Positions 54,946 through 64,000 of a stretch of DNA of 64,000 nt are shown in pieces. Location of the stretch: contig JAJVDF010000435.1 of assembly GCA_022410635.1 (NCBI GenBank), forward strand, positions 17,621 to 81,620, read 5' to 3'. The stretch comes from Tretioscincus oriximinensis. Lineage: Eukaryota > Chordata > Lepidosauria > Squamata > Gymnophthalmidae. The notes beneath the pieces are model-generated. The model was not told the DNA's origin. It saw nothing but the letters and a program-made list of their open reading frames with translations, and ran no database searches. How positions within the stretch are numbered: the first letter of the stretch is position 1; each line of letters starts with the position of its first letter. The position numbers were made by a program, and so were the translations under genes.

Positions 54946-55203
54946 TTTATTTATACATACTTATATCCCGCCCTCTACCTGAAGGTCTCAGGTTGGCCAA
55001 TCAGAGTACGGCACATGTAGCTTTTGTTGCTTTCTCCACAACAGACACCCTGTGAAGTGGGTGGGGCTGAGAGAGTTCTAAAGAACTATGACTGGCCCAA
55101 GGTCAGCCATCTGGCTTTGTTGTAGGAGTGGGGAATCGAAGGGGGGAGACTACCAGATAAGAGTCTAACACTCTAACCACTACCCCAAACTGGCTTCCTT
55201 TTC
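54946..55203 (-). mobile_element. tRNA-derived SINE, family A, with L2 tail
   Basis: The reverse complement starts GCCAGTTTGGGGTAGTGG (A box region), has a decayed B box (CCTTCGATTCCCC), the shared body AGAACTCTCTCAGCCCCACC, and the tail CCTGAGACCTTCAGGTAGAG, then GGCGGGATATAAG and TAAATAAATAAA. The tail is homologous to the L2 3' end at 4075-4115. This is the most complete family A copy. Confidence 0.7.
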
Positions 55204-57345
55204 AGTCAGTGGTGTCTGGTATAGGACATCCAGGAATTTTGCCAGCATGAAATCCTGGGATGTAAGCTATTTATGCACATGCAGTCACTGTTTTCGGTGA
55301 CCATTCATGCCCTCTATGCTAGCTAAGATGCTATGGTACAGCTACATCAGGGGAAAGCACTAAAAGCTACTTTTCCCCAGTGTGTTTTAGATCAGGATAA
55401 ACCTCCTTTTTATGCTTTCCTAATGCTAGGATGGTGTGAGTGCTGCTGAATCTTGTGGCAATCACACCAGCCTAGCGTGAAAAAAACCCATGTGAATGCA
55501 CCCATGGTCTCAGAATATTGGTATGTTTACCCACAGTATAATTACTGCAGGAAAATAATCTCCCACTAAGGGTTTTACATTAAACAGTGAAAAAACACAT
55601 CTATCTGGATGCTTCCTTGCACAAGGTGCCAATTTAGAAAAGACAAGTATGAAGGAACAGGAGAAAAATGGTTCTAAAATGGCAAATTTGCAAGAACACA
55701 GAGGAATAATTGTGCACTTCCAGGTATGTCACTCAAATGAAATATGCAGATATAAGACCTCCCACAGCAAGTCAAGTAAGTTTCTCCACTGTCTCTATGC
55801 TGTAGTCCTATTGCCTGGACAACATTACTTCAGAATATCACTACAAAGCAGGGCAAAGTAGAGACATGTGGATTTTGTCAGCAAGTACAGTGATTGTTAC
55901 CAAACGTAATGAATTCTAAATAAATTTCTAAAGAAACAGATCCAATTATTACTAAGTTCAAATAGCCTTTGCAGGTTAGAATTCAAAAGTGAATTTTCCC
56001 CCAAATCCTGCAGCTTCACTTATTTGCTGATAAGACTATCTGCATTTACTATTTGTGATGGCTGAATGCTGTTTCCAGTTCTGAAGATAATAAGCCTGTA
56101 AAGACCAATGGTTAGAAACTGTAAAAAAAAAAAAAGCAACAATATTTTCATATTGTTTACATAATGTTTACATAATGGTTACAAACTTCTCTAGTTGGCC
56201 ACTGTAAACCAAGTCGTTAGACTACTTCAGCCTTTAAGCCAGACTGATTCCTTCTTCACAAGGTCTCAGTGAACAGACCAAACTTGTTATGTGTATTATT
56301 ATAATTGCAAAACCGATGCCCCGTCTTCAGTCAGTCAAATATTTTTGTCAATCTGAGTTAAACAGGTGACTTGGATTAATTATTCAGCAAAACTGGATTT
56401 TCCTACTCTCTGAAAAAGGTATTTCACTCTGCCAACTCCCAATGAACTGAAGTGACTTTCTTTGGCAATTTCATCTTCTGACTGAAAGAGGTACATCTGG
56501 GAATCATGCTGGTCATGGAAATTAACCTGCAGGTTTAAAAACAAAGGCAACAGATGTCCAGGCTTATGTGAAGAAAAGATTGCTGTGGCACATGTCCATG
56601 GGTGCTGTTAGAAAGACAAATAAGGGAGTGACTACAGCAGGATTTAAAAAAATTGTTTTGTTAAAAGCCCCGGAGGACAACATTGGTGCCAGTTCTTTCA
56701 CCATAAGGAAAGCCAAGTGCGTGGTGCTTACTTTAGGTAACAATGATATTAAAACAAACTAATGCTTCTCCACAAAGTATTAGAAATTCTAAATGTGTAA
56801 TATTGCAATAATGGTGTGTCACCCTCTTTCACTTATCTGAGGAACACATTGAAATGAATTCCAAGTAGGAAGACAGCCATAGCTCAGAGAAAATGTCCCA
56901 AGGGATTACAGCTTTAAGCCCCANCATTTCTTCTTTTTTTCAATTTTAAACTTATTCTTTGTTTTACGGCTACTATAATCTGTTACAGTAGCCATATAGC
57001 TAAGAAATTGCAATAGACTGGTCATAGGACAATGTGCAGTAATATTCAGCATATACTTATGTAGCAACTACAATCACATAGAAGGCATTCATTGGAAGTA
57101 AACATGTGGTTGAGGAGTGTAATTGTACAAGATATCCACTTAATATGTTTCTATACTGATTTCCATTTGAAATTTTGAAGCCATTTACAGAAAACCTACA
57201 AATGCAATGATATATATATGGAATTACCATTAAAACCAACAAATGGAAATTGCAAAACATTGATAAAGCTGATCTTCAAGCTATGGAAAAGTCTCTTCCT
57301 TGAGGCGTATTAATCATNATCATATTAATTCAGAAAATATTTGAA
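55204..57345. other. Unclassified sequence
   Basis: No transposon motif is recognised over about 2.1 kb. An A14 run is at about 56126-56139. Frames of 64-70 codons have no motif. Confidence 0.4.
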
Positions 57346-57500
57346 AACACACCTCTTTAATCTGACCTTTGGTTAAAGAAACAGCTTTTCCTGTTCCAAT
57401 ATCAGTCATTGTTTTAAGTTATTAATTTTATATTTATGCTTTTATTATAAACTGCCCTGAGATCTTCAGATTAAGGCCCGCATGAATAAAGTTGTTCCAT
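57346..57500 (+). mobile_element. L2 LINE 3' end
   Basis: ACACACCTCTTTAATCTGAC, TTTATTATAAACTGCCCTGA and an end at GCATGAATAAA fit the last 150 bp of an L2-clade LINE (compare 3990-4115). Confidence 0.55.
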
Positions 57501-57810
57501 CACATAGTATCCGAGAGAAATCTGCCCTCTATGTCATGTGTCTCCCATCTTGCTCTGTGGACAGCTGATTCACATTGAAAAGTGGCCACCAACCTCTCGT
57601 TACTCCTCCTTGGTGTGCATGTTAGATGAAGGGAAACAAGTGGGTTTACAGAGGAGTCGGCTGTGGGAGCAGGGAAAGTGAGCTCTCATAAAACCTGCAT
57701 CAATGCAGGTTTCTAGCAAGTACATGGCTAACAACCTGTCATTACGTGTGAAGGGGCCATCTGTATGATGCTCCTGTGCAGCCATTTATCCTGCATGTGT
57801 CTTCAGCCTT
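57501..57810. other. Possible TIR element right end
   Basis: The segment ends TGTGTCTTCAGCC, the right terminus type of the Harbinger-like group, directly against the left terminus of the next element at 57811. Its own left end was not found. Confidence 0.3.
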
Positions 57811-58010
57811 AGGCTGCAACCAGACATCAACCTAAAAATGTGTAATCAAGCAGTCAAGTGGAATAAACATATTCTTGAGTGATCACTTTCTGCCCAGACA
57901 GTTAGGAAACAGTGTCTCAGCTGCAGGGTGAGCACAAGTACTTACCATTATCTATTGCATGCTTATGCGATATCCCATTGTTTACCATCAGATTTTCACT
58001 GTGAAAGTAA
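57811..58010 (+). mobile_element. Harbinger-like MITE, left part
   Basis: It begins TTAGGCTGCAACCAGACATC, matching the shared MITE terminus, with TTA as the likely flank. The right end is not clear. Confidence 0.4.
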
Positions 58011-58099
58011 CCAGAAGTAAACAATTGGCTCTATGTCNACTTTGCCCTGTCACTTATTTCTTTTAAAAATGCATCTATTAAACTTATTGTAATATAATA

Positions 58100-58359
58100 C
58101 AGTGGTACCTCGGTTCTCGAACAGAATTCGTTCCGGGAGGACGGTCAAGAACCAAATTGTTCAAGAACCGAAGCAAGGCGCGCCGGGCCGAAAAAACGCA
58201 CACTGATGACGCAAGCAAGGCGCGCATGGCCGAAAGAACACCGAAGGAAGTTCGAGTTCCAAATATGTGTTCGGATTCCAGGACAAAAGTTTCTGGAATC
58301 GCCTGGTCGAACACCGATTTGGTCGAAATTCAAAGCGTTCGAGAACCGAGGTACCACTG
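58100..58359. mobile_element. pogo/Tigger-like MITE, 260 bp
   Basis: The ends CAGTGGTACCTCGGTTCTCG and CGAGAACCGAGGTACCACTG are perfect 20-bp inverted repeats (23 bp in total), flanked by TA at 58098-58099 and 58360-58361. The interior is CpG-rich (GGCGCGCCGGGCCG, GCAAGGCGCGC) compared with its AT-rich surroundings. Retained CpGs and perfect TIRs indicate a young copy. It has no transposase, and the several 67-89-codon frames inside are accidental. Confidence 0.75.
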
Positions 58360-59951
58360 TACACTGTATTTCTTTAGAAGCGCTTAATCTCGTTTCTTGG
58401 ATATTTCCATTAAAAAAAAATTGTTACTTACATCACATATGCAAGCCAAGTGCTTCTACTACACTTCACATTTAGATTTGTAAAATAATTTTCTATACTC
58501 TGAATATTCTTCCACCATGAATTGGGCCTTACCATGTTAAATGTATCAAACAACTATGTAATTGAAATCATTTATATTGGTAGAAGCTTTGATGCCAGAT
58601 GGGAGTCCAACCAAGTTTTCAAGACATCAGTGACCTTGATTTCCTTATTATATTTTTACATATTTCCATAGAAACTGGAAATGTTCCCTGAACCAATAGA
58701 GGCTTCCATACTTGTAGCAATTATCTTAAGGTCTGATTTGCATTTTAAATGTCACCTGTATAAATTAAAACTGTTTACAGCTAACAACACTGTCATTTTA
58801 TGATTCATCTGGCAGAAGCCAGCCAAAGCAAATGTCTACTGCAAATGGCCTCTTGCATTCATTACATCATATTAATATTGTTTAGTTTTACAAGCAAATA
58901 TCTTCATGCCAGCAGATGGCTTAAAACAGGAATTCCCAAACTGTCAGCCCCACCTGAAGAAAGTATCATCCCAGCCTTTCCTACATAGGGGATGGTAGAC
59001 TTACAGTCTGCCTCTGCAGTGTGCATTGACTTTACAGAAGTCACAGCACATCCAGAAAATGCAAGACATATAAATAAGATTCAGGGAGCTCCTATCAAGG
59101 ATTCTGTTGTGTTTACTCAAACCCTTCTCATGGGCTTTCTTGAATCAGTTCTGGGTTGTGTGTCACATTAACATTTTAAGGTGACAGAATGAACTGAACC
59201 AGAGTGGGAGCTTTGGTTTGGAGGTTAAAAACACTCATGGTAAAGATATTCTGGAACTATATTGATAATGTCATGGATATGTATGTCACACCCAATGAAG
59301 ATCAAAGAGAATCACAAATTTTAACCCACATCTAGAGGATTTCATTCCTATTTAACTTCAATGCAGTACTAAATGCACAGGCTTAAGACATCTTTAGATA
59401 TACTTGCCTTTTACGTAGAAAGCTGCGAAATAGTCAGTATGCAAAAGCAGCATTTGAGCATCGATTCTAGTGATTCATTCTGAATACACGTATTCGTGAA
59501 AACTAGTCAAAAAGGACAGTTGTCTTTAAATCTTCTTCTAGCAATGCAAATAATGGAATTAATTTACATAATAAGCTTTTCAAAGTTTTTTGCTACATAA
59601 TGATTAAACATACCTTCCGTAAACTTGAATTACACAAAGCCCCACTTAGGCATGGTGGAAGCTGACTGCATAGAATTTGACATAAACCTGGAAGGGCTTC
59701 AATCAAATGACATAGGTTCTTTTCTGCCTCCATCGTGGTTTTCGGAGTGGATTTGTGCATTGAATACAATGCATTGAAATACACTACCTGGCAAGGGATC
59801 AGACTTTTCCTAAAATTCCAGCTGAAACGTTGCCTTGAAGAAATCAGTAAATATTTCAAAAGGGATGATCTAAGAGTATCTTTTCCTGTCTTACTGCTGA
59901 AGGGTTGCCATTTTTGGAGGATGCTCTGGTAAGATGATCTGCATCAAACAT
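58360..59951. other. Unclassified sequence
   Basis: Nothing recognised over about 1.6 kb. Confidence 0.4.
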
Positions 59952-60456
59952 GAAGGTGTACAAAAGGGCAACAAGGAAAATCAAGGGACTGGAGCACTTC
60001 CCTTATGAAATCTGGATACAATGTCTGGGTCTCTTCAGCCTCGAAAACGGCATTTGAGAGTTGATCTAACTGAAGTGTATAAAATCATGCATGCAGAAGA
60101 GTGAGGACAGACAAAGGAAAGTATTTTTTCACCCAGAGGGCCATTGGCCTGTTGAACTTACTTCCAGAAGACATGGTAATAGCCAGCAGCCTGGATAGCT
60201 TTAAGACAAGATTAGATAAGTTCATGGAAGCCAAGAGTATAAACAGCTACTAGGATGGATATCTTGATATTGCCTCTGAGATAGAGGAACAGGCAGGATT
60301 CCTGAAATGCGATTGCAGGNCATCGAGAAGAGATGAAGATTTTTGCCTTCTTCTGTTCCATACTGACCAGATGCAATTGGAGGGCCACTGTGTGAGACAG
60401 AATGCTGGACTCGATGGCTCTGGCCCGATTCAGCAGGGCTTCTCTTAAGTTTGTAT
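59952..60456 (+). mobile_element. CR1 3' end
   Basis: It starts GTGTACAAAAGGGCAACAAG, has a deletion joining the MHGxDR region to RRVRTDKGKYFF (near 60091), and keeps TTTCACCCAGAGGG and a full 3' UTR. It ends near TTCTCTTAAGTTTG, so the terminal octamers have decayed. Confidence 0.75.
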
Positions 60457-61195
60457 GAAACCTGTGGATTCCCTGCCACTGTCCTATGCTGACCTATATT
60501 CTTCATGTCAAATGCTAACATTTGTTTCTTTTTCCTGAATTTTTCTCTCACTGTCTTTGAGAATTAGTGAAACTTATGTGACAGCCTTCCACCCAAATTC
60601 TCCACTTTTCCCCATCTCCTGGCTGGAATAAATTCTATGGATAAAGAGATGCAATAAAAAACAAAATGTCTTGCCCTATTGTTGCATAATCCCACCCACC
60701 CAAAAAATAAGCAATGCTGAACTAAAAAGAAAAAAAAAACCCAGAGATAATAAGAAATTATTTGCCAAATGAGATGTAATTATGCTAAGGTATGAAAACA
60801 TGGTCTTTTTACCCTCACTTTCCTTATGGCCATATTAATATGAAACATTAATCATTAAGAAGTCAAAAATTGGTTCACCTGAATTGATCCTGAAGCTGAG
60901 CAGAGAAGTTAGGCAAAATAATGATTGCACAAAATTTCTTGCAAAGCAATCATTCTCCTTGACTAATTTTGCTAAAGGGCATCAGTTAGCAACCTCTTGA
61001 GAAATAAGAGAAGCAGCTCCTACTTTCATATTCTTCCGTATTTGGTATGTGAAGAAAGATGAAAAGACTTTTTGTTGGNTGTAATTCAGATTGAAAGATT
61101 CTCAGGTGTTGGTAATACTTAGAATTTTTAAATGATTTTGCAGCACTAATTATTGCAACCTCATTTCCCCCATCTTTTCATAAAAACATATTCAA
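60457..61195. other. Unclassified sequence
   Basis: Nothing recognised. Confidence 0.4.
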
Positions 61196-61300
61196 GAATT
61201 CAAAGAAGTAGCCATATTAGTTTGGATCAGTATTTCTAGCAAGTGGGTCTAATAGCACTATAGATGTTAACAGGGGAAAAAAGGTTGCTAGCATTAAAGA
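61196..61300 (-). mobile_element. Old Penelope-like terminal-repeat fragment
   Basis: CAAAGAAGTAGCCATATTAG, then TTTCTAGCAAGTGG and TAATAGCACTATAGATGTTA follow the order of the 39.4 kb insertion (AGAAATAGCCATGTTAG... AGCACTTTGAGACTAAC) with considerable divergence. Confidence 0.4.
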
Positions 61301-62645
61301 TTCAGCCACACATTTTTCATCTCTCATTATAAAAGCATAAATTAGGAAATTTGTAACCCATAATTGCAGAGATCCAACTGTAGTAGCACACTAGAAAAAG
61401 CTGTCATTGCACTTTTTCAGACTAGTACTTCTATGAAGCTTCTATAATGTAATATCTAGCCATAATGCCACCAGAGGCCATATAGACATNATCTGCAAAA
61501 GCTTCTGAGACTAATCTTGCCTTGTGAGCCTGCCCCTGCCCTGCAGCAGCAGGATCAGAAGCTTTAAGGTATCCGCCATTGGTGAATAAAAGTCCCCTAA
61601 GCAGTTTCATAGCATTCAGGTGATTTTAAAAGGAAAATTATTTTCCTTTAAATTGCACATTCAACATGAGTGGGACCCAGAGTGAACGACAGACAAAATG
61701 CAGAGCTGCCAGTCAAAGTCATGGGAGTTATGGGCTAATTCACAGGGAGGGCAAACAGTTTCTTCCTGTTGTGGATTTATTATGACCCCATAATTACAAT
61801 GTACATATAGATGTAACTTTACCAAGTGCAGCTATGTGGATGTAGCCTTAGGTTACCTCCAAACACATGCCAATAATGCCACTATAGAGCAATAGTTTGA
61901 AATAAAACTATTCCAGAATTGTAACTAGACTGTAGTGTAGGTATCTCTGAGGTGCACCGAGACTTACCACCACCTGATGCCATTTTCAAGCTCCACACAT
62001 GCATTAGAAACCTTATATTAGAAATGTCTCTTTGATCTTTCCAAACTGCAATTTTGTCCACTGCATTCTTAGCAATCCATGAGCTCCTACTAGATTCATG
62101 ATAGTCAGACACAGCAGCATGGCACTGAAGAACTTTAAACAAGGTAAGGAAACCTAGAGGGAGGGGGTCTCTTTGTTTATCTACCTTGGGGGCCCCAACA
62201 ACCTAGTTCTGCTAGTGCAGAGAAATGCTGCTTTAATGAGTGTGGATACTCTTTAGATATCCAGTTGTCTAAATGATTATTCTAATAGTTTGGCAAATGA
62301 TGCCAGACTTTTGAAGCAAGAAAATTTGTCTTACGTGAATTGGTCTAACCTTTTACTGAAGTTCTCCAGGCTGGTTGATGTCACCACATCATCTAGTGAT
62401 ATGCACAAGCATGCTATGTGCCAATTGGGGAAATTGCATGATGCCACACCAGCAAATTTTCTCATAATCTGATCAATATGCTAAGTTTTCCTTGATCTGA
62501 TACTAGAATGTCTGCATATAGTTTTTTCAGGCAAACACAAAATACAGTGGATTGGAAAGATCTTTTTGCATTCACTTGCACCCGTCATCTAATGAATACT
62601 GGAACTTTTTTATCCCAATAACTGAAATGATGTGGGATCTATTGA
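61301..62645. other. Unclassified; back-to-back MITE ends
   Basis: Near 61832-61866 the sequence CTATGTGGATGTAGCC TTA GGTTACCTCCAAACAC places a right-type and a left-type Harbinger-like terminus around a single TTA. The rest is not recognised. Confidence 0.35.
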
Positions 62646-62999
62646 ACTGAAAGTATTTTTTCACCCAGAGGGTCATCGGCCTGTGGAATTTACTTCCTGA
62701 AGAGGTNGTGGTAGCAAACAGCTTGGATAGTTTCAAGACAGGACTAGACAGGTTTATGGACACTAAGAGTATAAATGGATACTAAGATAGTTGTCTGGAT
62801 GTTGCCTCCGGGATGGAGCAACAGGCAGGACTCTTGAAATACCATTTGCAGGGAGTCACAAACAGGAGCAGCATATTTTGCTTTCCTCTGTTCGGACTGC
62901 CCAGGTGCATCTGGTGGGCCTCTGTGTGACACAGAATGCTGGACTCGATGGGCTGTGGCCTGATCCAGTATGGCTCTTCTTATGTTCTTATGTTCTTAT
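62646..62999 (+). mobile_element. CR1 3' end, well preserved
   Basis: It starts AAAGTATTTTTTCACCCAGA, contains the intact C-terminal coding string TQRVIGLWNLLPEE, the stop after a SINGY-like end near 62783 and a complete 3' UTR, and it closes with three TTCTTATG octamers at about 62975-62999. It is close in sequence to the 17.8 kb copy, so it is recent. Confidence 0.8.
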
Positions 63000-64000
63000 G
63001 AATATCCACACAATGTTTATATATTCAGTTTTTCCTTATAAAGTGCAATGGAGAAGGAAACTCTATGGCCAGAAGATATTAGGGCAAAACTGAAGCTTAA
63101 AGATCTTGAAGCTTGAAACTGTCACTTAAAAGGAAATTTTTCATTTGTCAGTAACCAAACCCTCAAGGTAGATTAACTTCCTGCTGGTAAAACTTAAAAT
63201 GTTGCTTTAGGTCAAAAGCAGTCAACTCTGTTCATTTGTAAGAATTCAGCAGCAGATTTATTATTACCAGAAGCAAAACATTTTGGATTAACAGTGAGAG
63301 GAAGGTAGAGTTGGGAGTGGGCAGAGTTCTACTTTTAAAGATAGTGTCAAGAAGCAATGAATTATCAGCCTACTGCTTTTGAATACTTAAAAGACTGCTA
63401 GGTCAGCAGGTACAGCTGAAGCTCAGAAAGTGCATAAGAAACTAAAATGGTCTCAAGAACAGTAGTATTGCAGCAGAAAAGAAACTCAAAAGCTTAANCA
63501 AGAGATATTAATGGCTTATCTTTTGCGGGTTTTTCCCCCCAAACATGTTTTCATCCCCTTGGATGTTTGCTCATCCTATCACCCATTCACCGGTTTGCTT
63601 CCTTTAAAAAGATTTTCATAGCAAGCTGGTAAATAGGCAATATGGATAAANAAAGAGCTGGAAGGACAAGAAAGAAGTTGAAAGCTAAAGCAAGCAAAAG
63701 ACAAGCTGATAGAAGTAACTCATTTTTATCAACTCTATTCCCTTCTAGACAGCGTGGTTCTAAATGTGCCATTTTTTCCCATTTCAAAATGTAGTAAGAA
63801 TGTGGTCAGATAGTGCTTTTGAACTGATTCAAAATCATTTACAAATCTGGCAATTCAGACAGTCAAATGCATTTTTCACTGTTTTATCTGTGGACTCTAG
63901 TGCCCTAATTTAAATTCCCTCCCTGTGGCCCTGGCAACCAAATTGAAAGGAGAATGGAGGAGGAGAACGGAGGAAGTCTCTCAATCCCCAGCGATAAGAA
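63000..64000. other. Unclassified sequence
   Basis: Nothing recognised to the window edge. Confidence 0.4.

Noticed and set aside
58084..58475. Six overlapping frames at 58.1-58.5 kb
   Set aside because: They fall inside the 260-bp pogo/Tigger-like MITE, which is too short to encode a transposase. The Arg/Ala-rich products follow from CpG content.

Overview
This 64 kb window looks like intergenic or intronic DNA from a squamate reptile (lizard or snake). It is AT-rich and carries single N calls scattered through it. I find no host protein-coding gene, no structural RNA gene and no CRISPR array. The squamate call is an inference from the mix of repeats: BovB-type LINE fragments occur with CR1, L2 and L1 LINEs, Penelope-like terminal repeats, tRNA-derived SINEs and several MITE families. 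I cannot name the species.

Layout. 0-8 kb: mostly unclassified sequence with a SINE at 2.1 kb, an L2 fragment at 3.5-4.1 kb, a short collagen-like reading frame at 1.56 kb and a dispersed repeat at 7.3 kb. 8-16 kb: a terminal-inverted-repeat (TIR) element, a 2.5 kb minus-strand CR1 reaching into its endonuclease domain, and a minus-strand L1 ORF2 C-terminus. 17.8-26 kb: the best-preserved CR1 copy, a foldback Penelope-like insertion inside a perfect 168-bp duplication, a BovB split by a second Penelope-like insertion, and a rearranged CR1. 26-32 kb: an inverted repeat of two CR1 3' ends, a mariner-like MITE, a possible solo LTR, and a Harbinger-like MITE split by a Penelope-like insertion. 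33-46 kb: SINEs, a Harbinger-like MITE, a palindromic Penelope-like insertion, head-to-head CR1 copies, then about 1.6 kb of repeat-poor sequence and another CR1. 46-49 kb: a GC-rich cluster made of a 191-bp insert with 16-bp flanking repeats and a 973-bp nested TIR element with a four-part inverted core. 49-64 kb: CR1 3' ends, two more L2-tailed SINEs, and a pogo/Tigger-like MITE.

The elements interact more than the genes do, because there are no intact genes. L2 appears to supply the 3' tail recognised by the SINEs. Penelope-like units landed inside BovB and Harbinger-like elements, leaving short flanking repeats that give relative ages. At least six internally different MITEs share a terminal motif close to GGCTGCATCCACAC, some with TAA/TTA/TGA flanks, which suggests one PIF/Harbinger-type transposase moved them. 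All LINE reading frames seen here are broken or truncated. Family assignments come from recognising motifs by eye; no database search was run.
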